Assembly: GCA_003599865.1 (NCBI GenBank)
Contig: QZKS01000079.1
Location: forward strand, 1 to 64,000
Source of the DNA: Desulfobacteraceae bacterium
Lineage (GTDB): Bacteria; Desulfobacterota; Desulfobacteria; Desulfobacterales; SURF-7
DNA length: 64,000 bases
Direction: 5' to 3'
Within the stretch, counting starts at the first letter, position 1, and every line of letters begins with the position of its first letter. Position numbers and translations under genes: made by a program. A model generated the notes under the pieces. That model saw only the letters and a list, made by a program, of their open reading frames with translations, was not told where the DNA came from and made no database searches. Below are positions 9,806 through 18,582 of this stretch, piece by piece.

Positions 9806-11494
9806 ATGAAAAAGACGGTTTGCATCAGAAAACACCTGACCTGGCTGTCGGTCTGCATCATTGTCCTTACCCTGTTTTTCACGCCATCGGTTTTTGCGGA
9901 AGATGAAAAAGATGTTTTTTCCCGAAAAGGGGAAATCCAGAATCGTCTGAAAAACATGTCCATGCTGATCAAGTCCATTGATAATATCAGCAAAGAGATT
10001 GAAGATCGTCAGATGGACCTTCAAAGTCAAACCGGGATCGGGCGCGAAGAGGATCTTCGCATTGAAATTCGGGGATTGAGTATCCGCAAGGAAGAGATGG
10101 AGGCTGTTTTCAATCAGCTTGCGACAGATGTGGATACCCGAAAGGATCAGGAGGATAAGAAGAGCGGGGTTGACTGGCAACGGGAGTTGAAGGAACTGAT
10201 CGGACCGTTGATCCGTGAAGTCAAGAAAATTACCGCACATCCCCGTGAAATTGAAAAATTGAGAAATCAGGTTGAGGCGTATGAAACCCAGCTGCCCCGG
10301 ATCGAAAAAGCCATTCAGAATATAGAGACCCTGTTATCCCATGCACAGGAAGATCAGCTGGTTGCAAAGCTGAAGCAGTACAGACAGATCTGGAAGAACC
10401 GTTTTGATGAAGTCAAAACCAATATGAACATCAGTAGGCGGCAGTTGGATCAGCGGCTGGGACAGCGAAAAACCGTATCCGAATCCGCCAGAGATTTCAT
10501 GCAGCTTTTTTTCAAGAGCCGGGGACGGAATCTGATCGTTGCTTTCTTTTCCTTTGTCTTTACGATCGCCTTTTTTTTCTTTCTTCACGGCTTTATCAAG
10601 AAAATCAGCCCGATTCACAGAAACGAAAGATCGATCTATACCCGGCTGTTTGATGTTTTGTATTATCTGGTGACCATTATTGCGGCCATGCTTTCGGTTT
10701 TTGCCGTGCTGTATCTATTCGGAGACTGGCTGCTGCTGTCCATCGCGGCTATTTTTCTCATTGGTATGGGGTGGGCATCCAAACAGGCGATCCCGCTGGT
10801 CTGGACGCAGGCAAGACTGATGCTTAATCTCGGGCCGGTCAGAGAAGGGGAGCTGGTGATTTATCGCGGTCTTCCGTTTGAAGTGGCGCAATTGAATATT
10901 TATACACGTCTTGTAAACAGGGCACTGGACGGAGGCGAACGCAAAATTCCCATAAAGGATCTGCTGGATATGCGATCCCGGCCAATCGCCAAGGATGAAC
11001 CCTGGTTTCCAACCAATCGCGGGGATTGGGCGGTACTGAATGACAGGACTCACGGAAGGGTCGTTGTTCAGACACCGGAAGCTGTTAAACTGGAGCTTCT
11101 TGGCGGTGCTGTCGTCACGCTGACAACAGAAGATTTTTTATCCTCATCACCCCAAAATCTTTCCAGGGGATTCAGGCTCTGGATCCCATTTGGTCTGGAT
11201 TATTCCTGCAAGGATCAGATTACGGAAACCATTCCATCTATTTTTCAGCAGGAAATCATTTCCGGACTGAAGGCAAAAGGATTTGGCGATCGGTTGGAAC
11301 AGGTTTTGGTTCAGTTCAAAATAGCCGGTCCGAATTCCCTTGATCTGGAAATCCTGGCGGATTTTACCGGAGAAGCCGCACCGGATTATGAGATCCTCCA
11401 GCGGATTATTCCCGGGATATGTGTGGACATCTGCAATAAGAACAACTGGGTGATTCCGGTGAATCAGGTTCGTGTCCATATGACGAACCCGTAA
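9806..11494 (+). CDS. MscS-family mechanosensitive channel-like membrane protein
   Basis: 562 residues. A signal peptide (residues about 1-30, ending near SVFAED) is followed by a periplasmic coiled-coil region of roughly 200 residues. Then come three or four hydrophobic segments near residues 235-335; the last, with SIAAIFLIGMGWASKQAIP, resembles the pore helix. GPVREGELVIYRGLPFEV and RKIPIKDLLDMRSRP correspond to the MscS beta domain (GDxVxxxxxxGxV and IPNSxLL). Its role would be release of solutes on hypo-osmotic shock, though a channel with altered gating cannot be excluded. A TTG two codons upstream is possible, but ATG 9806 is preferred. Solute export may relate to the sucrose operon near 45 kb (speculative). 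Confidence 0.8.
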   Translation: MKKTVCIRKHLTWLSVCIIVLTLFFTPSVFAEDEKDVFSRKGEIQNRLKNMSMLIKSIDNISKEIEDRQMDLQSQTGIGREEDLRIEIRGLSIRKEEMEAVFNQLATDVDTRKDQEDKKSGVDWQRELKELIGPLIREVKKITAHPREIEKLRNQVEAYETQLPRIEKAIQNIETLLSHAQEDQLVAKLKQYRQIWKNRFDEVKTNMNISRRQLDQRLGQRKTVSESARDFMQLFFKSRGRNLIVAFFSFVFTIAFFFFLHGFIKKISPIHRNERSIYTRLFDVLYYLVTIIAAMLSVFAVLYLFGDWLLLSIAAIFLIGMGWASKQAIPLVWTQARLMLNLGPVREGELVIYRGLPFEVAQLNIYTRLVNRALDGGERKIPIKDLLDMRSRPIAKDEPWFPTNRGDWAVLNDRTHGRVVVQTPEAVKLELLGGAVVTLTTEDFLSSSPQNLSRGFRLWIPFGLDYSCKDQITETIPSIFQQEIISGLKAKGFGDRLEQVLVQFKIAGPNSLDLEILADFTGEAAPDYEILQRIIPGICVDICNKNNWVIPVNQVRVHMTNP

Positions 11495-11562
11495 CACCCG
11501 CGTCACAGTTGGCTGCTTGTCCTGAAAAAGATCTGATTCCGGGCAGCAGCCCCGGGTAATGG

Positions 11563-12483
11563 CTATGCCGGGACGCTCAGCCAGAAGGTGAATGTCGCGG
11601 ATGACAGCAGTGTATTCAGTGATATCGCGGCCACGGCAAAATCCGTATCTCCTTCCATTTCTTTTGCCATGACATAGGTAATGGTGGCTGTCGGCGAGGC
11701 AAGAAGGATGAATGCCGGCAGAAATTCGGTCCCGGGAATGTCCGCAAGATAATACAATAGAAATGAAATGCCGGGTAAGCCTATCAGTTTGATCAGGGTT
11801 GTTCCGATAAGACGGGACAGGTGTCTCTGCATCAGATCAAAGGACAGGCTCGCGCCAATGATCAGAAGCGCAGTGGGAAGGGCCAGACCGCTCAGGATAT
11901 CCAGTGATCGTGAAACCATCAGTGGAAGGGACAGCCCGGCTACCGAGAAAAGTATGCCGGCAGCCGCTGAAATGATGATGGGGTTGCCGAAAATCTTGGA
12001 TGCCATATGAAGAAATTTTTTTCCGGAAGCCTGCCGGGTTGAATACAGATTCAGAATCATGACCGAAAGGAAGTTCTGAAAAATCATGATAAAACCGGCA
12101 AAGATGCCGGCACGGGCCAGGCCGTCATCCCCCAGGTAGTAGTATGCGACAGCCAATGCCAAATATCCGATGTTGCAGTGAAACGAGCTTTGGACAAAGG
12201 TGGCCAGGAGTCCGTTTTTCAGGCCGAACAGCTTCCCGGCACCCCAGGCGAATAAAAAAATTATAAACATGGAAAGGAAGGCAATGATCACTACCCCGAG
12301 ATTGAAATATTGATGAAACGGATTCCGGGAAATGGCCCGGAAGATCATCGCGGGAATGGCCAGGTAATAGACCAGACGGTTTGCCGGATGGATAAAGGTA
12401 TCCGGGATAAAATTTCTCCGGTTGGCAATCCATCCAAGAGCGATGATGGAGAATATCGGTATGATCGTGCCGGCAATATTCAT
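11563..12483 (-). CDS. AEC-family (auxin efflux carrier-type) transporter
   Basis: 306 residues, almost wholly hydrophobic with about ten predicted spans. It opens with IAGTIIPIFSIIALGWIANRR and contains NRLVYYLAIPAMIFRAI and a C-terminal half repeating the fold (LALPTALLIIGASLSFD, ASPTATITYVMA). This is the AEC/malonate-transporter family of secondary carriers for organic anions; the substrate cannot be told. Start ATG 12483 was chosen because the frame upstream overlaps hipA; it begins five bases after the hipA stop, so it is the third gene of the hipB-hipA operon. No clear Shine-Dalgarno precedes it, suggesting translational coupling. Confidence 0.87.
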   Translation of the reverse strand: MNIAGTIIPIFSIIALGWIANRRNFIPDTFIHPANRLVYYLAIPAMIFRAISRNPFHQYFNLGVVIIAFLSMFIIFLFAWGAGKLFGLKNGLLATFVQSSFHCNIGYLALAVAYYYLGDDGLARAGIFAGFIMIFQNFLSVMILNLYSTRQASGKKFLHMASKIFGNPIIISAAAGILFSVAGLSLPLMVSRSLDILSGLALPTALLIIGASLSFDLMQRHLSRLIGTTLIKLIGLPGISFLLYYLADIPGTEFLPAFILLASPTATITYVMAKEMEGDTDFAVAAISLNTLLSSATFTFWLSVPA

Positions 12484-12488
12484 GAAGG

Positions 12489-13826
12489 TTATGTCCTGCT
12501 TTTTGATGCGGTTTGTAAAATATCCAAACGATGATTCCGGCCGATTTCGTCGATCTCTTTTCCCGGTATACCGGCAGACTGGGCGAATTCCGGCCATCTT
12601 CCAACAGCCTCGGCTATCTCCTTTATCATTTCAACGGATTTCGGGATGCTGATCGATTCTCCAACCGTGACAAGATCCGACAAAACAAAATGATCCTGTT
12701 TGCCGTTGATGGTCATCTGGTGCTGGTGGGTCCACTTGCCTGCCGGATTGTGTGAATAAATCAGGTCAAAGGCAGGTGACAGCCTCCATCGTCCGTCCGG
12801 ATACATCATAAAAGCGATATTTTTGGTATGGTCATCCTGGTTGCGCGCAAGGACATTGAATACCATACGCCGGTATTGCTGTACCGCTTCGGCTTTGCTC
12901 AATCGCAGCCTCCGCATAACGGCGAAGGCCTGTTCATAACTGCAGGCCCCGGCCATGTTGAAATCAAAATGCGCCAGTCCGCAAAGCGACTGCATATGAA
13001 TTTTTTTTGGGTTGTCCCGGTCAAACCGTCGGGTGAGAAAGTGAGCCCGGCCGTTTTCCTCCAGCAGCCGGCATTCCGCCATTTCAATGCCAGCTGCTTC
13101 GGCCATTCGGCAGTAGGTGTATTCAATCCGCCCGTATCCTTTTGGAGCACCCAGCTCAAGATCATGAACGCCGTCAAATTTCAGGAGCCAGTATTGATAA
13201 TCCTCCGGCACATCTCCCTGGCCGGAGATGATGTGACCTTTAGAATTCATCGCAATCACCGCTTTGGGGCGTGCCCCTCCTGCCGATGTTCCGACCCGAA
13301 GAATATCCATGATCGCTTCGGCGTTTTCCTTTTCATTAAAGCCGATATCCACATTCAGCGACAGGCGCCGGGACATGATCTTCTGCGCCAGATCAACCAG
13401 TTCCGCAATTTCAACCGGAACGGTTTGTTCCAGTTTCCGGTTGACAGGAGGAAAAAATTCCAGGGCGCCCATGGCGCGTTTTCCCGTATAACACAAGCGT
13501 TCAACCGGACTGAAGCTTTCCGGATCACGGCCGTTTCTTGCCAGCCAGGCATCAATGATGCTGTTGCCGAATTTATCCGGCAGGGCATCAGCCAGGAGTC
13601 CGGGAAGGCCAAGGTAGGTGGTTTTGTTCAGGCCTGGGAATGAAAACATTCTGTCACTGTTTTTCGCTTGTTCCAGACTCATATGGATCGGTGAGATATC
13701 CAGGCCTTTTTGTAAAAATGTCGGATCATATTCAAAAACCGCATAGGCGCGGTCCCTTAACCACGAAACCGCTCCCACCTGTGTACCCCAAAGCTTGATG
13801 ACGGCAGTGTCCAGTCGTTCTACCAT
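12489..13826 (-). CDS. HipA-family Ser/Thr protein kinase (toxin-like)
   Basis: 445 residues. The HipA N-terminal subdomain (residues about 5-110) is followed by the kinase fold. GTSAGGARPK (179-188) is the glycine-rich loop containing the regulatory serine; NQDDHTKN (329-336) is the catalytic loop with its aspartate; SPAFDL (350-355) is the metal-binding segment. In E. coli HipA phosphorylates glutamyl-tRNA synthetase to cause growth arrest; targets of other HipA proteins vary, so the target here is unknown. The start overlaps the end of the HTH antitoxin gene by seven bases, the classical hipBA arrangement. All key residues appear intact, so it is probably active. Confidence 0.9.
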   Translation of the reverse strand: MVERLDTAVIKLWGTQVGAVSWLRDRAYAVFEYDPTFLQKGLDISPIHMSLEQAKNSDRMFSFPGLNKTTYLGLPGLLADALPDKFGNSIIDAWLARNGRDPESFSPVERLCYTGKRAMGALEFFPPVNRKLEQTVPVEIAELVDLAQKIMSRRLSLNVDIGFNEKENAEAIMDILRVGTSAGGARPKAVIAMNSKGHIISGQGDVPEDYQYWLLKFDGVHDLELGAPKGYGRIEYTYCRMAEAAGIEMAECRLLEENGRAHFLTRRFDRDNPKKIHMQSLCGLAHFDFNMAGACSYEQAFAVMRRLRLSKAEAVQQYRRMVFNVLARNQDDHTKNIAFMMYPDGRWRLSPAFDLIYSHNPAGKWTHQHQMTINGKQDHFVLSDLVTVGESISIPKSVEMIKEIAEAVGRWPEFAQSAGIPGKEIDEIGRNHRLDILQTASKSRT

Positions 13827-14152
13827 TCCGTGGTTTCTCCGGTTGAACCCTTGACTCGTTTTCCGGATGCCCGTTGACGTTTTTTTCTCTGGGCTCTGGC
13901 CAATTGCAGGGGGCTGACCGGAATATCCGGAATAAAGGCATCCATTGAATCCAGTGCTCCCAGCTCCCGCATCACCGCAATCAGGCTGGACAGCTTTCCC
14001 TTTCCGGATTCAAGGGCTTTGATGGAATTCAGCGACAGGCCTGCCGCTTCCGCCACCTGCTGCTGGGTCATATTTTTGCGCAGACGAAGGGATTTGATGC
14101 GGCTGCCGATTTCAGCCCCGATTCCCTTATCGGTCATAGCATAAAAATTCAT
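13820..14152 (-). CDS. HipB-like XRE-family antitoxin/repressor
   Basis: 110 residues. A Cro/C1-type helix-turn-helix occupies residues about 12-70 (IGSRIKSLRLRKNMTQQQ, then AEAAGLSLNSIKALESGKG), and the tail is very basic (KKRQRASGKRVKG). By analogy with HipB it would bind and neutralise the kinase and repress the operon. It overlaps the downstream kinase gene by seven bases. Start ATG 14152 has a weak GAG element; ATG 14137 is an alternative. Palindromic ATTATAAT sites over its promoter are candidate operators. Confidence 0.87.
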   Translation of the reverse strand: MNFYAMTDKGIGAEIGSRIKSLRLRKNMTQQQVAEAAGLSLNSIKALESGKGKLSSLIAVMRELGALDSMDAFIPDIPVSPLQLARAQRKKRQRASGKRVKGSTGETTEW

Positions 14153-14187
14153 AATAGCTCTAATTAGGTCTTTTATATTAACTTTTT

Positions 14188-14240
14188 TATTATAATGGAT
14201 TTTTTAAGGCCTATTATAATAAATAGATTCGAAATGTCAA
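14188..14240 (-). promoter_or_regulatory. hip operon promoter with paired palindromic operator candidates
   Basis: On the minus strand TTGACA (14240-14235), a 16-base spacer and TATAAT (14218-14213) make a near-perfect promoter about 60 bases before hipB. The 9-mer TATTATAAT occurs at 14188-14196 and 14212-14220, 24 bases apart; its core ATTATAAT is self-complementary, and the second copy covers the -10 box. Binding by the HipB-like repressor is an inference. Confidence 0.6.
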
Positions 14241-14290
14241 TTTATTTTCATAGAAGATTAAAAAAGGATTTTTAATTGTATTCTGTGTTT

Positions 14291-14316
14291 GTCGGGTCTC
14301 GCTCCCCCAACCCGAC
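14291..14316. repeat. REP-like GTCGGGT/ACCCGAC palindrome
   Basis: GTCGGGT (14291-14297) and ACCCGAC (14310-14316) are perfect inverted arms around a 12-base loop, followed by CTGCA. Repeats with GTCGGGT...ACCCGAC arms occur as dispersed intergenic elements in various bacteria. Only this copy was found in the window, so element status is unproven; a terminator role is less likely because no T run follows. Confidence 0.4.
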
Positions 14317-14448
14317 CTGCACGCTGACAATATGCATAAGAGTTATGCCTTGCTTGTGGGATCGGGATATGGAATTTTCAAATTGTTAATTTGCGCGAAA
14401 AGGATTATCAGAAGGTTGCTTTCATCAAAAAAAATCCGGGAGGAAAAA

Positions 14449-15327
14449 ATGAAATCAAAAAAGAGGAGCCGAACCGCACAGATGGCCGCGGTGATTCGGG
14501 CCCTTCACTGGGCGTATGAATCGCCGGTTGTTTTTGAAGATCCGTTTGCCGGGCAATTGGCCGGACCGGGCTGGCAATTTTTATGTAAAAGCCGGCTCCT
14601 GTATCTCTTTGCGACACGAACCATCTACAAGTCTCTTGATCCCATACGCCGGCAGGTTCTGGCAAGGGCCCGTTATGCTGAGGATAAACTGCGGGAAGCT
14701 CTGGAATCCGGTGTAAGGCAGTATGTTATCATCGGGGCGGGGCTGGACTCGTTTGCACTGCGGAGAAGTGATCTTGATGGAAAAATCAGGATATATGAAC
14801 TGGATCATCCGGCAACCCAGCAGGCAAAAAAGGCCCGGGTGGAGGAATTAAACCTGCGCCTGCCGAAAAATCATGAATTTGTTCCAATAGACTTTGAGAA
14901 AGAGAACCTTTGTCATGCACTGGCCGGATCATCTTATGATCCCGAAGTCCCTGCATTTTTTTCATGGCTCGGAACGGTCCACTATATCTCGCAGCCGGCT
15001 GTTTTTCAGACCCTGACATCCATCCAATCCTGTGCCTGTCCGGAATCGGAGCTTGTTTTTGATTATGCGATTCCGGAAAAGCATTATTCTCGTCAGGATC
15101 ATAAAACAGTCAGCGACCTGAAGCGTTATACAAAACGTCGTGGCGAACCTATTATTTCCATGTTTGATCCGGATGTTTTTCCCCGGCAGGTTTCACAGCT
15201 CGGGTTTTCGTTGCTGGAAAATGTATCTCCTCAAGAACAGGCAGGAAAATATTTTAATGCGACGGGGAAAAAAGAAAAGATCATGCCGGGGTCATATTTT
15301 ATTCATTTCCGCGTCATGGAGAAATAA
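14449..15327 (+). CDS. Class I SAM-dependent methyltransferase (leucine carboxyl methyltransferase-like)
   Basis: 292 residues. MKSKKRSRTAQMAAVIRALH opens the protein, and FEDPFAGQLAGPG is the characteristic early motif of the PPM/LCM-like family. The SAM-binding motif I is QYVIIGAGLDSFALR, and IYELDHPATQQAKK is motif II with the acidic residue that binds the ribose. The substrate of this bacterial family is generally unknown (polyketide-type O-methylation in some relatives). Start ATG 14449 has GGGAGG eight bases upstream; the longer upstream frame has no ribosome site. Confidence 0.87.
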   Translation: MKSKKRSRTAQMAAVIRALHWAYESPVVFEDPFAGQLAGPGWQFLCKSRLLYLFATRTIYKSLDPIRRQVLARARYAEDKLREALESGVRQYVIIGAGLDSFALRRSDLDGKIRIYELDHPATQQAKKARVEELNLRLPKNHEFVPIDFEKENLCHALAGSSYDPEVPAFFSWLGTVHYISQPAVFQTLTSIQSCACPESELVFDYAIPEKHYSRQDHKTVSDLKRYTKRRGEPIISMFDPDVFPRQVSQLGFSLLENVSPQEQAGKYFNATGKKEKIMPGSYFIHFRVMEK

Positions 15328-15379
15328 AACACGACTGTTTGATTGCTCTGCCAATGATTGCCTGCAGAGGGGAATCGCT

Positions 15380-16198
15380 TTATTTACGCCCGGCTATCGC
15401 TGCCATCCATTGCACAAATTTTACCGGGAACAGGCGCGTCAATATGTCCAGCAGATACGCATCCGTACCGACCAGTATCCGTTGTTTGTTTTTCAGAATG
15501 CCGGCGATGATCTGCCGGGCAGCCTTATCCGCGGAAGTGCCGGCAATCTTGTCAAATGCCGCAATCGCTTGTTCATGCGTCATCTTACAGCCCGGTGAAC
15601 GGTAAAAACGGGTATTGCGGGCAATGTTGGTTCTGATGCCTCCCGGATGCACGCAGGATACCCGGACGCCGGTATGCCGCAGTTCCTGCCACAGGGATTC
15701 CGTAAAACCCTTTACGGCAAATTTGGAAGCACAGTAGGGGGCATGATTGGGCCAGGTGATAAACCCGTTCACGCTGGAAATATTGACGATGTGACTTTCC
15801 GGCTGTTGTCTCAGATACGGCAGGAAGGCTTTGACACCATACACCACCCCCCAGAAGTTGATCCCCATCAGCCAGTTGAAATCCGGATAGGTGACATCTT
15901 CGACACTCTGGGCCAAAGACACGCCGGCATTGTTGATGATCATATGTACCCGGCCATGTTGTGCTACAACCGAAGATGCATACTGTTCAACGTCTTCCTG
16001 TCGTGCCACATCCACTTCATGAATGGAAACGGTTCCATTTAATTCTTTCACCATTTCAGCGGTTTTTTGAAGGCCGGCATCATCAATATCCGATATAGCG
16101 ACTTCACATCCCATGGCGGCAAGGTTTACTGCCAGCATCCGTCCGATACCGGAAGCAGCTCCTGTGACGGCAGCTACTTTGTTTGCAAGTGTTTGCAA
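15380..16198 (-). CDS. Short-chain dehydrogenase/reductase (SDR)
   Basis: 272 residues. Classical SDR motifs are visible: TGAASGIG (dinucleotide binding), DIDD after the second strand (favouring NAD over NADP), NNAG, the catalytic serine in NISSVNG, and YCASK with catalytic Tyr and Lys. The C-terminal about 30 residues (DILTRLFPVKFVQWMAAIAG) are amphipathic and may contact membranes. The start is a TTG at 16198, preceded by AAAGGGATC; no in-frame ATG lies nearby. A perfect 10-base tandem duplication (16181-16200) covers the start. It may act with the acyl-CoA dehydrogenase encoded upstream on the same strand. Confidence 0.88.
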   Translation of the reverse strand: MQTLANKVAAVTGAASGIGRMLAVNLAAMGCEVAISDIDDAGLQKTAEMVKELNGTVSIHEVDVARQEDVEQYASSVVAQHGRVHMIINNAGVSLAQSVEDVTYPDFNWLMGINFWGVVYGVKAFLPYLRQQPESHIVNISSVNGFITWPNHAPYCASKFAVKGFTESLWQELRHTGVRVSCVHPGGIRTNIARNTRFYRSPGCKMTHEQAIAAFDKIAGTSADKAARQIIAGILKNKQRILVGTDAYLLDILTRLFPVKFVQWMAAIAGRK

Positions 16199-16304
16199 GT
16201 GAAGATCCCTTTCAGGTTATCTGAAGTTCAATAATAAAAGAAGAACGGGAATTGAGTTCGACACTGGCAAATCAAAAACAATCCCCGTCTGTTACCAACC
16301 GGCA

Positions 16305-17525
16305 TTACATAAACTCTGTTGCCTTGATCGCAAGGACTTCATTGACACCATCTTCAATCATGCTGGCACGGGCATCCCGGAACATTTTTTCAATGGGGTA
16401 TTCTTTTGCCAAACCATATCCCCCGAAGATCTGCATGGCATCGCTGGCAACCCTTGTGGCGGTTTCCGTGGACAGGCATTTGGCTGCCACCGCATGGACC
16501 ACCGACGGCTTCATGGGGTTTGCAAAATTATACAATGCCATTCTCCGCGCATTGGCCCGGGCAGCTTCCACACGGGTGAACATCTGCATCAGTTTCAGTT
16601 TGACATTTTTATGTTCAAAGATCCGCGACCCGCCCTGGACTCGTTTTCTGGAATAGCGGTAGGCTTCATCATAGGCAGCCTTTGCCAGGCCGGCAAATAC
16701 AATGGACATCCCGCCATTCACATTAGCCAGTCCCTGTCCGGTGGTGGCTTTCAGAAAATCCGGGTTGGGCACCGCCATGTACTTTTTGGGTATCCGGGCA
16801 TCCTGGAAAATAATCGATCCCTGATTGAGGGGCCGCTGACCCATTTTATCCAATGGCTTTCCCCGGGAAATGCCCGGCAGATCAAGGGGGATAATGGCCA
16901 GACCCTGTCCGTCCATGCCCCTTTCCGGATATAGCCCTACATGGAGCATGGCATGGGTCGCAATGGTCCCGTTGGATACCCATTCGGATTTTTCTCCATT
17001 GACGATGTATTCGTCGCCTTTTAATACCCCTGTCACGGAAGGTCCGCACTTGGGTTTGTTGCCGCCGAGACTCCAATCCGATCCATGGTCCGGCTCTGTG
17101 ATGGCCCAGCATCCGATGAGCGATCCGGTTTTATCTCCACAGAAATCTTTTGCCAGTTGCTGCATGGCCGGCATCGGAAACATGGCGGCAGCATTAAACG
17201 GCAGGCTGGAAACCCCCATACTGATGGTAAGACCTGCATCCGCATATCCAAGCTGTTCGGTCATCAGAATTGCCGCCATGGGGTCCAGATCCTCGGCCAT
17301 GCCGCCCAGACGCTTGGGAATTTGCAGCAGGTGAAGGTCCATCTCCCGGAATCTCTTAAACACATCCCACAGCACGGATTCTTTTTTGATCACATCTTCC
17401 GGATCACTCAGCCGGTCCAGTGCAATTCCTGCCGGCCGCATGACCTCCATGCTGAATTTTTCAACTTCTCTCAGCATGGCTTTTACGTCTTTGCTGACAT
17501 TGATATCAATATCCCGGATTGTCAT
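16305..17525 (-). CDS. Acyl-CoA dehydrogenase family flavoprotein
   Basis: 406 residues. FAD-dependent alpha-beta oxidation of an acyl-CoA, electrons passing to ETF (family knowledge). Visible are the middle-domain substrate/FAD stretch GCWAITEPDHGSD, the C-terminal helical domain with RKRVQGGSRIFEHKNV, and the FAD-binding QIFGGYGLAKEYPIEKMFRDA. MIEDGVNEV lies where the catalytic glutamate is found in medium-chain enzymes. ATG 17525 follows GGAGGGTG. It is 47 bases downstream of the acetoacetate-decarboxylase-like gene on the same strand; the pair is probably controlled by the divergent TetR gene. The acyl substrate is unknown. Confidence 0.92.
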   Translation of the reverse strand: MTIRDIDINVSKDVKAMLREVEKFSMEVMRPAGIALDRLSDPEDVIKKESVLWDVFKRFREMDLHLLQIPKRLGGMAEDLDPMAAILMTEQLGYADAGLTISMGVSSLPFNAAAMFPMPAMQQLAKDFCGDKTGSLIGCWAITEPDHGSDWSLGGNKPKCGPSVTGVLKGDEYIVNGEKSEWVSNGTIATHAMLHVGLYPERGMDGQGLAIIPLDLPGISRGKPLDKMGQRPLNQGSIIFQDARIPKKYMAVPNPDFLKATTGQGLANVNGGMSIVFAGLAKAAYDEAYRYSRKRVQGGSRIFEHKNVKLKLMQMFTRVEAARANARRMALYNFANPMKPSVVHAVAAKCLSTETATRVASDAMQIFGGYGLAKEYPIEKMFRDARASMIEDGVNEVLAIKATEFM

Positions 17526-17572
17526 CGGAACACCCTCCGTTCTTATTTGGATAGTTGTCGGATTGTCACATA

Positions 17573-18364
17573 TTAAACCATGTCCCATTTGAGGAAAGCA
17601 AAGGGAGCGAATTCCATGAAGCCGGTTTCGGCGACGACCTTGCCTGGCTGCATCGAGTTGTCCCCGACCATATAGATACCGCCCAGCATCTTGACGACTT
17701 CCACCTCGGTCCAGGGATCATAGTCCGAATGCTTTAAAATGATTTCCGCCTCGCCGATCTCCATGACCTTGGGTTTGAGAATGGTATCCTGTTTCACCAG
17801 CCGGGGATCATAGTCGAGCGTTCCGGTTTCCGGTCCGGGAAAATGTTTGAAGTTATAGGAAACCCCTTTGATGACTCCGTCTTCTCCGGTTTCATCGGCA
17901 AGGAGAGTCAGGGCGCTGGGATCATTGGGTTGGCCGGTTAGCGTGGCATTGATTTCCATAAACCGGGTACCTCTCCGTTCGGTCCATCCGTTTATTTTCT
18001 TGCCTTCTTTCTGAAAATGGATGTTCGCCATTTTTTTGGGGAAGCCGAATATTTCGCGTCCGCCGGCCATGGCCATATCATGGGTGACCGGCATGGCCAG
18101 ACAATAGTTTCCTTCTTCTCCGTCAAACTCGGCCCGAATAAACAGCGCGCTCTCCTTGTAGATTGCGTCAAAGTTGGTGGCCGGATAGTCGGCGACAAAG
18201 GCCATGGCAATGGGAGCGTCCGCAGGTTTCAGGGGAGGCGGCAGCAGTTTGGCGATAATTTCCGGTTTTGTTTCCCAGAAAACCATGATCATTTCTGCGT
18301 CATAGAAATCCGCAGTTGCTTTGGTATTGGCCATAATCTCTTCAAATGATTTTACAAATCCCAT
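17573..18364 (-). CDS. Acetoacetate decarboxylase-family protein
   Basis: 263 residues, close to the classical enzyme. REIFGFPKKMANIHF places an adjacent lysine pair (K110, K111) where acetoacetate decarboxylase has its Schiff-base lysine and the neighbour that lowers its pKa. Whether it decarboxylates acetoacetate or acts as a related aldolase/dehydratase cannot be told. Start ATG 18364 has AAAGGAGG upstream. It heads a unit with the acyl-CoA dehydrogenase and faces the TetR gene across an operator-containing gap, suggesting a ligand-inducible catabolic module for a keto or branched acid (inference). Confidence 0.85.
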   Translation of the reverse strand: MGFVKSFEEIMANTKATADFYDAEMIMVFWETKPEIIAKLLPPPLKPADAPIAMAFVADYPATNFDAIYKESALFIRAEFDGEEGNYCLAMPVTHDMAMAGGREIFGFPKKMANIHFQKEGKKINGWTERRGTRFMEINATLTGQPNDPSALTLLADETGEDGVIKGVSYNFKHFPGPETGTLDYDPRLVKQDTILKPKVMEIGEAEIILKHSDYDPWTEVEVVKMLGGIYMVGDNSMQPGKVVAETGFMEFAPFAFLKWDMV

Positions 18365-18509
18365 GGCATCCTCCTTTGCCGGAATTTCCGGCGTTAACAT
18401 TCTTGCCGACGATTTTTTTGCCTGTAAGGGTTTTTCCCATTACAGGGCTTTGCAAAACGATCGGTTTGTAAAAAAAATATAACTGCTGAAATCAGGGAAA
18501 GAAATAAAC

Positions 18510-18571
18510 TGACATTGAATCTTGTCAGAATTGATAGCAGAAAAGTTTGACTTTGACAAGATATAATGTCA
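18510..18571. promoter_or_regulatory. Twin TetR-type operators TGACA-N8-TGTCA
   Basis: TGACATTGAATCTTGTCA (18510-18527) and TGACAAGATATAATGTCA (18554-18571) share arms TGACA/TGTCA around eight bases, centres 44 bases apart, each followed by GAATT. The second covers a TATAAT (18562-18567) just upstream of the TetR gene. Both lie in the divergent gap between it and the decarboxylase-like gene, so the TetR protein probably represses both directions. Confidence 0.7.
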
Positions 18572-18582
18572 GAATTTATTCC

